A DNA stretch of 39,545 bases from assembly GCA_046155885.1 (NCBI GenBank), contig JBJXFU010000101.1:1-39545 (forward strand). Reading direction: 5' to 3'. The translations under genes and the position numbers were made by a program. The notes beneath the pieces are model-generated. The model worked only from the letters and a program-made list of their open reading frames with translations, was not told the DNA's origin and made no database searches. Below, piece after piece: positions 30,747 to 39,250 of this stretch. Source of the DNA: JAOADN01 sp046155885 (GTDB taxonomy: Bacteria > Pseudomonadota > Alphaproteobacteria > Rhodobacterales > Rhodobacteraceae). The stretch's first letter is position 1; each line of letters begins with the position of its first letter.

Positions 30747-32570
30747 CTACCTCTCGGTCAGCTTCAGCTCGATCCGCCGGTTCGCTGCCAGCGCCGACGG
30801 ATCGTCGCCCGCCGCCACCGGCCGGTACTCGCCGAACCCCGCCGCTGCCAGCCGCTCGGGCGGAAACCCGAGCACGTCCTGCATGTACCGCACCACCGCC
30901 AGCGCCCGGGCCTGGCTCAGTTCCCAGTTATCGGCATAGGTTCCCCCGCCCGACAGCGGCGTCTTGTCGGTGTGCCCGTCCACCCGGATGATCCAGTCGA
31001 TCCCTTGGGGGATGTCGGCCCGCACCCCGTCCAATATCTGCACCACCCCGGCGATTTGCGCCTTGCCCTCGTCCGACAGGTCCGCCGAGGCCGGCTGGAA
31101 CAGCACCTCGGACGAAAACACGAAGCGGTCGCCCACCACCCGCACGCCCTCGCGGCCCGCCAGAAGCCGGCTCAGCCGCCCGAAGAATTCCGACCGGTAG
31201 GCCGCGAGCTCCTTCGTCTCGCCCTTCGCCGCCTCGGCCTCGGCGCGCGCCTGCGCCGCCTCGGCCTCGGCCCGCTTGCGCTCGGCCTCTTCCAGTTCCG
31301 CCCGCCGCTTCTGCTCGGACGCCACCTGCGCCAGCGCCGAGTTCAGCTGCGTGCCCAAGGCGTCGATCTGCACCTTCGCATCCGCGTCCTTCGCGGCCGA
31401 GGCGTCCAGCAGGTTCTGCAACGCCCCGAGCTGCCCCCTCAGCGCCGCGATCTGCTGGTTCAGAAGCGCCACCTTCCGCGCCGCTTCCTCTCCCGCCGCC
31501 GTCTGCGTCGCCAGTTCGGTCCGCGCCGCCGCCAGCAAGGCTGCCTGCCGCTCGGCCTCGCTGGCCACCTCGCCCGCCTTGCCCTCGGCCGCAAGCCGCG
31601 CCGCCAGCGCCGCCGCAAGCTGGTCGCGTACCGCCTGCAGGTCGGCCACCCCCGCCGTCCGCGCCGCCTCGACCGCCGCGCGCGCCGCCGCCAGTTCCTC
31701 CGCTGTCGCCGTCTGCGCCAGCACCGCCGCCGCAAGCCGCGCGTCCAGGTCCTGGCGCGCCGCATCCGCCGCCGCCAGCAGCGTCAGGGTATCCTCGGCC
31801 TTCTTGCGCTTGGCCTCCAGCGCCAGCGTCATCGCGGTCAGCTCATCCTCCGACGACTTCAGCCGCTCGCGCAAAAGCCGCGCCGCCTCGGCCTCGGCCA
31901 CCTTGGCCGCCTCCGCCGCGCTCAGCCCCGTCTCGGCCGCCTCGGCCCGCGCCGCCTCGGTGGCGTTGCGCGCCCGAAGGTCGGCCGCCAGCGCCTCAAG
32001 CGCCTCGCGCCGCGCCGCCGCAAGCCGCGCCGCCTCGGTCTGCGCGTCGATCTCGCTCCGCGCCGAGGCCAGCGCCAGGTTCAGCGCCTCGCGGTCCGAC
32101 AGAAGTCGCGTCCTTTCCGCCGACAGCGTATCCGCCTCGCCCCGCGCCGAATCGCGCTCGGCGATCAGCGAGGCCACCTGCGCCTCGAAACTGGTGATCC
32201 GCGCATCCCGCTCGGCCAGCGCATCGCGCTGCCCCTCGACCTGCGAGGTCAGCGTGGTGATCAGCGCCAGCTGCTGATCGGCCTCGGCTTTCGCCGCCGC
32301 CAGATCGCCCGTCAGCCCCGCCACCTCGCCAGTCAGCGCAGCGGACTTCGCCCGCTCAAGCCCCAGCGCGTCCGCCAGCCCGGCCAGCTGCTGCGACAGA
32401 TCGGTCAGCTCGGTCCCTTGCGTGTCGATCTTTTCCTGCAGCGTGTACTGCACGATCATGAAGACCGAGAGCACGAACATCAGGATCAGCAGAAGCGTCG
32501 TCATCGCGTCGACGAAGCCCGGCCAGATGTTCGCCTCGAACCGCTGCCGCCCCCGCCCCATCGACGCCAC
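30747..32570 (-). CDS. MotB/OmpA-like peptidoglycan-binding protein with very long coiled coil
   Basis: A 607-residue inner-membrane protein. Residues 17-41 are a single span, WPGFVDAMTTLLLILMFVLS, with Asp21 placed like the proton-binding Asp of MotB. Residues about 46-470 are an Ala/Glu/Arg-rich, proline-free heptad region (coiled coil). From about 475 there is an OmpA-like domain with VRVDGHTDKTPLSGGG, WELSQARALAVVRYM and AAGFGEYRP, which binds peptidoglycan. With the MotA/ExbB-like protein upstream it should form an ion-driven 5:2 motor anchored to the wall. The start is GTG 32570, three bases after the partner stop and preceded by GGAGG; the ATG at 32561 is an alternative. The process it powers is unknown. 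Confidence 0.82.
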   Translation of the reverse strand: MASMGRGRQRFEANIWPGFVDAMTTLLLILMFVLSVFMIVQYTLQEKIDTQGTELTDLSQQLAGLADALGLERAKSAALTGEVAGLTGDLAAAKAEADQQLALITTLTSQVEGQRDALAERDARITSFEAQVASLIAERDSARGEADTLSAERTRLLSDREALNLALASARSEIDAQTEAARLAAARREALEALAADLRARNATEAARAEAAETGLSAAEAAKVAEAEAARLLRERLKSSEDELTAMTLALEAKRKKAEDTLTLLAAADAARQDLDARLAAAVLAQTATAEELAAARAAVEAARTAGVADLQAVRDQLAAALAARLAAEGKAGEVASEAERQAALLAAARTELATQTAAGEEAARKVALLNQQIAALRGQLGALQNLLDASAAKDADAKVQIDALGTQLNSALAQVASEQKRRAELEEAERKRAEAEAAQARAEAEAAKGETKELAAYRSEFFGRLSRLLAGREGVRVVGDRFVFSSEVLFQPASADLSDEGKAQIAGVVQILDGVRADIPQGIDWIIRVDGHTDKTPLSGGGTYADNWELSQARALAVVRYMQDVLGFPPERLAAAGFGEYRPVAAGDDPSALAANRRIELKLTER

Positions 32571-32573
32571 GGC

Positions 32574-33788
32574 TCACGGCCTCCGTACAGGGGCGGCCGA
32601 TGCAGCCTCGGTGGTGCGCGTCAGCGCCCGGACCGCGCGGATCAGCTGCGCCAGATCGCCGCGCAGGTCGGACATGCTTTCCTGCCGCCCCGCCGCCACC
32701 TCTTCCAGAAGCCGCAGCAGCTGCACGTCGATCGACCGCAGCCGCATCCGGCTTTCCGCGTCTCCCCCGTCCACCCCGCTGTCGGCGGCGTTCGTCTCCA
32801 TGATGCGGACCATCTTCGCCTGGCCCTCGGCGATCCGCCCCAAAATCTCGGCCGCGACCCCGCCATCGGCCGGCTGCGCTCCCAGCTTCTGGGTCAGCCG
32901 GTCCAGAGACTGCGCCAGACGGCCCAGCCGTTCGTCGGTGCCCGCCCGCCGCGTCTCGGCATCGCCCACGAAGGTCTGCAAGGTCTCCATCTGCTCGACC
33001 AGCTGGTCGAGCAGCCCCGCCAGCGGCCCCGCCTCGCTCCCGCCCTCGGCCTCGGCCGCAAAGCTGATGCGGGTGAAGGACGACACCCATTCCTCGAGCT
33101 CGCGGTAGAACCGGTTCTGCCCGCGCGTCACGAACAGCTCCAGCAAGCCCACCACCAGCGACCCGGCCAGCCCGAGCAGCGACGAGGCAAAGGCCGTCCC
33201 CATCCCTGAAAGCTGGGTGCCAAGCCCGCCCATCAGCTTCTCGAACACGTCCGACGCGCTCTGCCCTTCCTTCGGCGCCAGCGCCCGGATCGTCTCGACC
33301 ACCCCCGGCACGGTGGTCGCGAGGCCGAAGAAGGTGCCGAGCAGCCCAAGGAAAATCAGCAGGCTGCCCAGATAACGCGTCATGTCGCGCGCTTCCTCGA
33401 TCCGGCTGGCCACCGATTCCAGGATCGACCGGGCCGAAGAGTTGGAAATCTGCGTCCGCGCGCCCCGAGAGCGGAGCAGCGCAGCGAGCGGCGCCAGCAG
33501 CGACGGCGCCGCAGCCGGCTCGTAACCGGGCCGGTCGGCGGCGAAGCCCTCGATCCAGCTGACCGAGAAGACCAGCGCCACCACCTGCCAGAAGCACGAC
33601 CCTACCCCGATCGCGAAGACGCCGAGGATCACGCCGTTCAGCCAGGGGCTGGACAGGAAAATCGGGAATATCTGCGAATAGGCAAGGTAGCCGCCCGCGC
33701 CGATCAGCGCGATGACGACGAACATCATCAGAATCTGGCGCACGGGCTGCGAGAAGGTCGGCTCGGCCTCGCGCACGGGTCTGCTCAT
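32574..33788 (-). CDS. MotA/TolQ/ExbB-type proton channel protein
   Basis: A 404-residue membrane protein with four predicted spans: about 22-42 (ILMMFVVIALIGAGGYLAYS), 50-78 (GVILGVFAIGVGSCFWQVVA), 140-162 (LGSLLIFLGLLGTFFGLATT) and 195-220 (GTAFASSLLGLAGSLVVGLL). The last two match the MotA/TolQ/ExbB pore helices, including the GLLGTFFGL and GMGTAF blocks. Residues about 225-404 form a long, mostly helical cytoplasmic tail (DERLGRLAQSLDRLTQKLGA, RSIDVQLLRLLEEVAAGRQE). It pairs with the MotB/OmpA-like protein. The start is ATG 33788 (MSRPVREAEP) with AAGGGTGG upstream. Confidence 0.85.
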   Translation of the reverse strand: MSRPVREAEPTFSQPVRQILMMFVVIALIGAGGYLAYSQIFPIFLSSPWLNGVILGVFAIGVGSCFWQVVALVFSVSWIEGFAADRPGYEPAAAPSLLAPLAALLRSRGARTQISNSSARSILESVASRIEEARDMTRYLGSLLIFLGLLGTFFGLATTVPGVVETIRALAPKEGQSASDVFEKLMGGLGTQLSGMGTAFASSLLGLAGSLVVGLLELFVTRGQNRFYRELEEWVSSFTRISFAAEAEGGSEAGPLAGLLDQLVEQMETLQTFVGDAETRRAGTDERLGRLAQSLDRLTQKLGAQPADGGVAAEILGRIAEGQAKMVRIMETNAADSGVDGGDAESRMRLRSIDVQLLRLLEEVAAGRQESMSDLRGDLAQLIRAVRALTRTTEAASAAPVRRP

Positions 33789-33843
33789 GCCCGGCACCAC
33801 CCTTTCGGTTTTGCCGCGCGAGAATAGGGAAGCGGCCCTGCCG

Positions 33844-34419
33844 TCACAAGGGCCGGCCTTCCGACGCTGCCAGCCCCCGCACCCGTTCCGCCAGCCAGTC
33901 CAGATCCGGGTCGGCCAGCCCGAGTTCCGCCAGATGCGCCGCGGTCATCCAGAGGTAGTCGCGGTTCCGTCCCCGCCCGCCGGTGGCGCCCAGGATGATC
34001 CGCGCTTGCTCTTCCAGGGAAAGCCCGCCGCAATACTGCGGGTGCGCGCGGTCGATCACGAACACCACCGCTTCGCACCCACCGCCGTCGCGGAAAGCCA
34101 CCGCGTGCCGCTCTTCCAGATAGGCCGAGGAAATCAGCTCGCGTTCCCGCAGATAGGTCAGGACCGCCCCTTCCTCGCCGTCCCGGACCCGGAACGCCAC
34201 CCCGTCGCACCGCGCCCCCTCGGCCCGGTCGAGCGCCAGCACCAGGCCCGGGTTGCCGGCCGTTCCCCGGTGGTGGACCGACCGCATGCAGAACGACCGG
34301 TGCCAGCCATCAAGCCGCGCGATCCGCCGGTCGGAAAAGCCAAAGCCCGGCTCCCACACAAGCGAGCCGTAGCCGAAAACCCAAAGCCCCGCGCGGGCCG
34401 CTTTTGCCTCTGCCGCCAT
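33844..34419 (-). CDS. chaC: ChaC-like glutathione-specific gamma-glutamylcyclotransferase
   Basis: A 191-residue ChaC-family enzyme, which cleaves glutathione to 5-oxoproline and Cys-Gly in the cytoplasm. The signature WVFGYGSLVWEPGFGF lies at residues 13-28 and forms the substrate loop. FSDRRIARLDGWHRSFC follows, the catalytic Glu is expected in ISSAYLEERHAVAF, and NRDYLWMTAAHLAELG is the conserved C-terminal block. The stop codon lies inside an imperfect hairpin (33827-33862) that could serve as its 3' end. It diverges from the DUF2125 gene by 47 bases. Confidence 0.92.
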   Translation of the reverse strand: MAAEAKAARAGLWVFGYGSLVWEPGFGFSDRRIARLDGWHRSFCMRSVHHRGTAGNPGLVLALDRAEGARCDGVAFRVRDGEEGAVLTYLRERELISSAYLEERHAVAFRDGGGCEAVVFVIDRAHPQYCGGLSLEEQARIILGATGGRGRNRDYLWMTAAHLAELGLADPDLDWLAERVRGLAASEGRPL

Positions 34420-34466
34420 GCCGGCCTATAGACAGGATCGCGCTCCCTTCGGAAAGACCCCCGCCC

Positions 34467-35456
34467 TTGCGTACCCTCGCCTGGCTCGCCGCCGCACTGT
34501 TCCTTCTCTACTCCGCCTGGTGGGTCCTGGGCTCGCGCGCCGCGCTTTGGGGGGCCGAGACAGCACTTTCCGACCTGCGCGCCAGCGGGCGCGGCGATTT
34601 CGCCTCGGTCTCGGTCGCGGGCTATCCCTCGCGTTTCGATCTGACGGTGGACCGCCCCGCGCTCGCCAACCCCGGAAGCGGGCTCGCCTGGTCGGCGCCC
34701 TTCCTGCAGGTCTTCGCGCTCGCCTACCTGCCGAACCGGGTGATCGCCGTCTGGCCGCACGAACAGACCCTGACGCTCGGGCCCGAGACGCTCCGAATCC
34801 GAAGCGACGACATGCGCGCCAGCGCAACCCTCGGCCTCTCCCGCGCCCTGCCGCTCGACCACCTGACCTTCGTCGCCCAGGGGCTCCGCGCCGAAGCCGC
34901 CCCCGGCGGCGGAACGCTTTCCGCAACCAGCCTCCGCTTCGCCACCCGCCGCTCCGCCGGGAACGCCGGGGCGCATGACATCGCCCTTGCCGCCGGCGGC
35001 CTCCTGCCGGGCGGCTTCGCGCTTCCCGCCACGGTCGCCGGCAAGCCCGCCGCGCTCCGCATCGACACCAGCGCGGCCTTCTCCGGGCCCCTTGATCTGA
35101 ACGCGGCCGGCGGCCCGCCCGCCCTGACCGCGCTCACCCTGAACGCGCTCGACCTGACCTGGGGCGCGGTCCGCCTGGCCGGCGCGGGCGAGCTCACCGT
35201 CACGCCCTCGGGCCACCCCGATGGCCGGATCGACCTGACGCTGGCCGACTGGCGGTCCGGCATCGCGGCCGCCGCCGCGCTCGGCCTCATCCGCCCCGAA
35301 CTCGTCCCCACCTGGACGAACATCCTCGCCGAAATCAGCACATCCGGCCCCGACCCCGCGACCGTCACCCTGCCGCTGATCTTCCGGGGCGGTCTTGTCT
35401 TCCTCGGCCCCCTGCCGCTCGGCCCGGCGCCGGTCCTGCCCGGCTACCGGCAGTAG
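34467..35456 (+). CDS. DUF2125 domain protein
   Basis: A 329-residue protein of the alphaproteobacterial DUF2125 family, function unknown. An N-terminal membrane anchor or signal segment (RTLAWLAAALFLLYSAWWVL) is followed by LGSRAALWGAETALSDLRAS. A long beta-rich part begins with VAGYPSRFDLTVDRPALANP and the FLQVFALAYLPNRVIAVWPH block, which is the strongest family signature. I take TTG 34467 as start because it places the anchor at the very N-terminus; GGAAAG lies about 11 bases upstream. The last 13 bases overlap the 3' end of the convergent extensin-family gene. It is probably periplasmic, tethered to the inner membrane. Confidence 0.75.
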   Translation: MRTLAWLAAALFLLYSAWWVLGSRAALWGAETALSDLRASGRGDFASVSVAGYPSRFDLTVDRPALANPGSGLAWSAPFLQVFALAYLPNRVIAVWPHEQTLTLGPETLRIRSDDMRASATLGLSRALPLDHLTFVAQGLRAEAAPGGGTLSATSLRFATRRSAGNAGAHDIALAAGGLLPGGFALPATVAGKPAALRIDTSAAFSGPLDLNAAGGPPALTALTLNALDLTWGAVRLAGAGELTVTPSGHPDGRIDLTLADWRSGIAAAAALGLIRPELVPTWTNILAEISTSGPDPATVTLPLIFRGGLVFLGPLPLGPAPVLPGYRQ

Positions 35457-36388
35457 CTTTCGACCTTTTTCGCGGTGTCGAAATGGAAATGGTCGCGGTG
35501 ATAGCCGTTGGCCCCGGGCCCCAGCACGGTGCCGAAGCTGCGGCAGGCCGTCCACTGCGCCGCCTGAAGGATCTTCCCCTGCCGGCCCCTGCCCCAGTGC
35601 CACTCCACGCGGATCACCTCGCCGTCGTTCAGGATGAACCCGCCGATATCCACCGCCTTGCCGCGCCCATGCTCGCTGATCCGGTTGCCGCGCCGGTTGT
35701 TCACCGGACGGCAGTCGTAGCTTCCCAGCACCTCGATCGCCTTCACCCCGCCGCCGCGAGCGCCGACCGAAGGCTTCAGCCCTTCGGTCACCCAGGCGCG
35801 CAGTGACAAAGCCGTCTGGCAATCGACGGTAACGGGCTGCGTCAGCGCCACCCCGTCGACCGAGGAAACCTTCACCCCACCGGCCAGCCCGCAGCCCGCC
35901 ACCCTGCCGATGATCGTCGGAACCGTCTTGCCGACCAGCGCCGGATCGCCGCACAGCGCCCCGTTCCGCCCTGTCACCCCCTGCGGCTGCGACATCACCG
36001 CCGCCGCCGGCACGACCTCCGCCCCGTCCGGCCTTGGCGCGGGGCGTCGCGCGGGCAGGGGGGCGATCGCGGCCACCTGATTGACAACCAGGGACATCAC
36101 CTCGGCAGAGTTCGCCGGCCGCGCCGCCGGGCGGATCGGCGCGCCCGCCGCCGCGAGACCTAAAGGCGCGGGCGGAACCACGAAAGAGGCCGCCACAGAC
36201 CTTAGCTCGGGCCCCGGCTCGGGCCTCGGCTCTGGCCGCATTTCGGGGTACTTCGCCGGAAACTGACTCGCCGAGGCCGCAGCCAGCGTCAGCGGACGCG
36301 GCACCGGCCGCTCCGATCCGCCGGCCCCGCCAAGGCACTGACCCGCGCCCAGGGCCGCCAGCACCGCCAAGGCCAAAGCCCGCCTCAC
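35444..36388 (-). CDS. extensin-like C-terminal domain protein
   Basis: A 314-residue exported protein. An N-terminal hydrophobic signal (MRRALALAVLAALGAGQCLG) is followed by a Pro/Arg-rich low-complexity linker to about residue 130. The C-terminal extensin-family domain has AVTVDCQTAL-type Cys spacing, IEVLGSYDCRPVNNRRGNRI, SEHGRGKAVDIGGFIL and GYHRDHFHFDTAKKVESYCR. The His/Asp pattern (SEHGRGKAVD and HRDHFHFD) resembles zinc D,D-peptidases of the M15 fold, so a cell-wall role is plausible. The lipobox-like AGQC is poor (Gln before Cys). The start is GTG 36388, overlapping the tyrC stop as GTGA; third gene of hisC-tyrC-extensin. Confidence 0.82.
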   Translation of the reverse strand: MRRALALAVLAALGAGQCLGGAGGSERPVPRPLTLAAASASQFPAKYPEMRPEPRPEPGPELRSVAASFVVPPAPLGLAAAGAPIRPAARPANSAEVMSLVVNQVAAIAPLPARRPAPRPDGAEVVPAAAVMSQPQGVTGRNGALCGDPALVGKTVPTIIGRVAGCGLAGGVKVSSVDGVALTQPVTVDCQTALSLRAWVTEGLKPSVGARGGGVKAIEVLGSYDCRPVNNRRGNRISEHGRGKAVDIGGFILNDGEVIRVEWHWGRGRQGKILQAAQWTACRSFGTVLGPGANGYHRDHFHFDTAKKVESYCR

Positions 36389-37305
36389 GCGCCCGCCTTG
36401 CCGCGCCCGAAATCCGGCGCCGCAGTATCCTGCCCGGCCTCGATGATCCCCCGCCGGATCGCCCGCGTCCGGGTGAAATAGTCGTAAAGATGCGCCCCGT
36501 CGCCCAGCCGGATCGCCCGCTGCAGCGCGAAGAGCTCCTCGGTGAAGCGCCCGAGGATTTCGAGTGTCGCCGCCTTGTTGGTCAGGAACACGTCACGCCA
36601 CATCGTCGGGTCCGAAGCCGCGATCCGCGTGAAGTCGCGGAAGCCGCTGGCCGAATACTTGATGACCTCGCTTTCCGTCACGCGCCCCAGATCGTCGGCC
36701 ACGCCCACCATCGTGTAGGCGATCAGGTGCGGCGTGTGCGAGACCACCGCCAGGACCAGATCATGATGCGCGGCGTCCATCTCGTCCACATGTGCGCCCA
36801 TCGCCTCGAAAAACGCGCGGAGTTTCGCCGTGGCCGCCGTGTCGGCCAGGGCGAGCGGGGTCATCAGCCACCAGCGGTTCTGGAACAGCGTCGGAAAGCC
36901 CGAACGGGGGCCGGAATACTCGGTTCCGGCAAGCGGATGGCTCGGCACGAAGTGAACGCCGGGCGGCATGTGCGGCGCCACCGCCTCGATCACCGCCTGC
37001 TTGACCGAGCCCACGTCGGTCACCGTGGCGCCCGGCTTCAGATGCGGCCCGATCTCGGCCGCCACCGCCCCCATCGCGCCCACCGGCACGGCGAGCACCA
37101 CGAGATCGGCGCCCTTCACCGCCTCGGCCGCCGACACGAAGACCTCATCGCAGAATCCGATTTCTATCGCGGCCGCGCGGGTTTCGGCCGTCTTGGCATG
37201 CCCGGCGATGCTCCCGGCGAGCCCGCTTTGCTTCATCGCGTGCGCCATCGAGGAGGCGATCAGGCCAAGCCCGATCAGCGCCACCCGTTCGTAGAACCGC
37301 GCCAT
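36385..37305 (-). CDS. tyrC: prephenate/arogenate dehydrogenase
   Basis: A 306-residue NAD(P)-dependent dehydrogenase of tyrosine biosynthesis. The Rossmann motif is IGLGLIASSMAHAMK at residues 11-25. Substrate and catalytic blocks are TDVGSVKQAVIEA, FVPSHPLAGTEYSGP (catalytic His), VLAVVSHTPHLIAY and KYSASGFRDFTRIAASDPTM. It oxidatively decarboxylates prephenate or arogenate; the preference cannot be read here. No chorismate mutase domain is fused. The ATG 37305 shares one base with the hisC stop (TGATG) and its stop overlaps the extensin GTG, so all three genes are translationally coupled. Its partner hisC probably supplies the aromatic transaminase. Confidence 0.92.
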   Translation of the reverse strand: MARFYERVALIGLGLIASSMAHAMKQSGLAGSIAGHAKTAETRAAAIEIGFCDEVFVSAAEAVKGADLVVLAVPVGAMGAVAAEIGPHLKPGATVTDVGSVKQAVIEAVAPHMPPGVHFVPSHPLAGTEYSGPRSGFPTLFQNRWWLMTPLALADTAATAKLRAFFEAMGAHVDEMDAAHHDLVLAVVSHTPHLIAYTMVGVADDLGRVTESEVIKYSASGFRDFTRIAASDPTMWRDVFLTNKAATLEILGRFTEELFALQRAIRLGDGAHLYDYFTRTRAIRRGIIEAGQDTAAPDFGRGKAGA

Positions 37306-38390
37306 CAGAGCAGCCCCTTGAACTGCCCGACGGCATGGGCGACGCGGCGGCACGAGGCTTCGTCGCCCACCGTGATGCGCAGACAGTTGGGCAGTCCGTA
37401 GCCCGTGACCCGCCGCACGATCAGCCCCTTCGATTGCAGGAATGCGTCGCAGGCCCCGGCCTCGGATTCGTCCGCAAAGCGGGCGAGGATGAAGTTCGCC
37501 GTCGAGGTGTCGGACGGCACGCCGCGTTCGGCAAGCGCCTTGGCCAGCCAGGCCCGCATCCGTGTCGTTTCGTCCCGGCAATGCTCGACATGGTCGCGGT
37601 CCCGCACCGCCGCCTCGGCCGTCTCGAGCTGGGCCGAGGACAGGTTGAAGGGCCCCCTCACCCGGTTCAGCACGCCGATGATCGCCTCCGGTCCATAGCC
37701 CCAGCCGATCCGCAACCCGCCAAGCCCGTATATCTTCGAAAACGTCCGCGTCATCACCACGTTCGGCCGGTCGGTAGCCAGCCGCGCGCCGCCGTCGTAG
37801 TCCTTCACATAGTCCGCATAGGCGCCGTCGATGACGAGGATCGCCTGCGGCGGCAGCCCGTTGGCCAGACGTTCGAGTTCCGGCAGCCCCACCATCGTGC
37901 CGGTCGGGTTGTTGGGGTTGGCCACGAACACCAGCCGCGTCTTCGGCCCGCAGGCGGCCAGGATCGCGTCCACATCCGTCGTCCGCTCGCGCTCGGGCAC
38001 CGCCACCGGCTTCGCGCCGGCGGCAAGGGCCGAGATGCGGTACATCAGGAACCCGTGTTCGGTGAACACCACCTCGGTGCGCGGCCCGGCATAGGCCTGG
38101 CAGAGGAAGTGGATGACCTCGTCCGACCCCGCCCCGCAGACGATCCGCTCAGGATCGAGCCCATGCACCTCGCCGATCGCCTGGCGCAGCGGGCCGTGGT
38201 CGGTCGAGGGATAGCGGTGCAGCTTGTGGACGGCCCGGGAAAAGGCCTCCCTCGCCTTGTCGGACGGGCCGAAGGGGTTTTCGTTCGACGACAACTTGAC
38301 GGCATCCGACAGGCCCGCCACATGCGCCGCCCCGCCCTCATAGAGGGCGATATCCATGATCCCCGGCTGGGGACGGATCAGGTCGGTCAT
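37305..38390 (-). CDS. hisC: histidinol-phosphate aminotransferase
   Basis: A 361-residue PLP-dependent fold-I aminotransferase. NENPFGPSDKA, RYPSTDHGPLRQAI, NPNNPTG at 158-164, VIDGAYADY and TRTFSKIYGLGGLRIGW with the PLP lysine Lys219 are the HisC signature. It transaminates histidinol phosphate, and in this genomic setting, coupled to a prephenate/arogenate dehydrogenase, probably also aromatic keto acids for Tyr and Phe. The start is ATG 38390 with GGGAG about ten bases upstream. A perfect 16-bp palindrome lies 41 bases upstream of the start. Confidence 0.94.
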   Translation of the reverse strand: MTDLIRPQPGIMDIALYEGGAAHVAGLSDAVKLSSNENPFGPSDKAREAFSRAVHKLHRYPSTDHGPLRQAIGEVHGLDPERIVCGAGSDEVIHFLCQAYAGPRTEVVFTEHGFLMYRISALAAGAKPVAVPERERTTDVDAILAACGPKTRLVFVANPNNPTGTMVGLPELERLANGLPPQAILVIDGAYADYVKDYDGGARLATDRPNVVMTRTFSKIYGLGGLRIGWGYGPEAIIGVLNRVRGPFNLSSAQLETAEAAVRDRDHVEHCRDETTRMRAWLAKALAERGVPSDTSTANFILARFADESEAGACDAFLQSKGLIVRRVTGYGLPNCLRITVGDEASCRRVAHAVGQFKGLL

Positions 38391-38430
38391 GGCAGTGACT
38401 CCCTCGTCCGCGGCCTTGTAACGGGCAGAA

Positions 38431-38446
38431 TGCTGGAATTCCAGCA
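38431..38446. promoter_or_regulatory. hisC: perfect 16-bp palindrome upstream of hisC
   Basis: TGCTGGAATTCCAGCA is self-complementary over all 16 bases. It lies between the rpsD terminator and hisC, overlapping where a -35 box would fall if TACAAG (38420-38415) is the -10. This is the layout of a repressor operator. No known regulator is matched. Confidence 0.45.
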
Positions 38447-38507
38447 GGATGTTGGCCGCAGTTTCGGCACCGGACAGGCCGGCCGGGCAGGGCCGCGGCC
38501 GCAAACG

Positions 38508-38533
38508 AAAAGGGCCGCGCCATCGCGCGACCC
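38508..38533 (-). terminator. rpsD: Rho-independent terminator of rpsD
   Basis: On the minus strand GGGTCGCG, loop CGATGG, CGCGGCCC (eight pairs including one G-U) followed by TTTTCG. It lies 42 bases past the rpsD stop and separates rpsD from the hisC operon. A second perfect stem, GGCGGGG/CCCCGCC, is at 38550-38567. Confidence 0.78.
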
Positions 38534-38574
38534 CCGTTCCAGGCCGCAGGGCGGGGCTCACCCCGCCACCGCCG

Positions 38575-39195
38575 TCAGTTCTTCGCGAAGTATTCCACGA
38601 CCAGATTCGGCTCCATCCGCACCGGATAGGGCACGTCGCCCAGGCCCGGGGTGCGCACGAAGGTGGCCGTCATCCTGTGGTGGTCGGCCTCGATGTAGTC
38701 GGGCACGTCGCGTTCGGCGAGCCCCACCGCCTCGAGCACGATCGCCAGCTGCCGCGACTTGTCGCGCAGCGCGATCACGTCGCCTTCCTTCACCCGGTAG
38801 GACGCGATGTTCACCCGCGCGCCGTTCACCGTGACGTGGCCGTGGTTCACGAACTGCCGCGCGGCGAAGATCGTCGGCACGAACTTCGCCCGGTAGATGA
38901 CCGCGTCAAGTCGGCGTTCGAGAAGCCCGATCAGGTTCTCGCCGGTATCGCCGGTCACCCGGGCGGCCTCGACATAGATCTTGCGGAACTGCTTGTCCGT
39001 CAGGTCGCCGTAATAGCCCTTGAGCTTCTGCTTGGCGCGCAGCTGCGTGCCGAAGTCCGAAAGCTTGTTCTTGCGGCGCTGGCCGTGCTGGCCGGGGCCG
39101 TATTCGCGCTTGTTCACGGGGGATTTCGGACGGCCCCAGATGTTCTCGCCCATCCGGCGGTCGATCTTGTGCTTGGCAGAGGTGCGCTTGGTCAC
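38575..39195 (-). CDS. rpsD: 30S ribosomal protein S4
   Basis: A 206-residue ribosomal protein S4, which binds 16S rRNA early in 30S assembly. The N-terminus TKRTSAKHKIDRRMGENIWG is the alphaproteobacterial form without the zinc cysteines. GQHGQRRKNKLSDFGTQLRA, QFRKIYVEAARVTGDTGENL and the S4 RNA-binding domain LERRLDAVIYRAKFVPTIFA, followed by ARQFVNHGHVTVNGARVNIA, are clear. The start is GTG 39195 preceded by AAGGAGA. It is transcribed alone from the promoter at 39343-39370 with a leader of about 140 bases that contains two stem-loops. Confidence 0.98.
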   Translation of the reverse strand: MTKRTSAKHKIDRRMGENIWGRPKSPVNKREYGPGQHGQRRKNKLSDFGTQLRAKQKLKGYYGDLTDKQFRKIYVEAARVTGDTGENLIGLLERRLDAVIYRAKFVPTIFAARQFVNHGHVTVNGARVNIASYRVKEGDVIALRDKSRQLAIVLEAVGLAERDVPDYIEADHHRMTATFVRTPGLGDVPYPVRMEPNLVVEYFAKN

Positions 39196-39250
39196 CGCTG
39201 ATCTCCTTCGTTCGGCGCCGCCCGGGGGCGGCCATGAAGGGCGTTGTCCT

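Noticed and set aside
30747..33788. Zorya anti-phage system
   Set aside because: ZorA/ZorB-like motor genes are present but no ZorC, ZorD or ZorE gene is next to them; the long coil is in the MotB-like protein, unlike Zorya.
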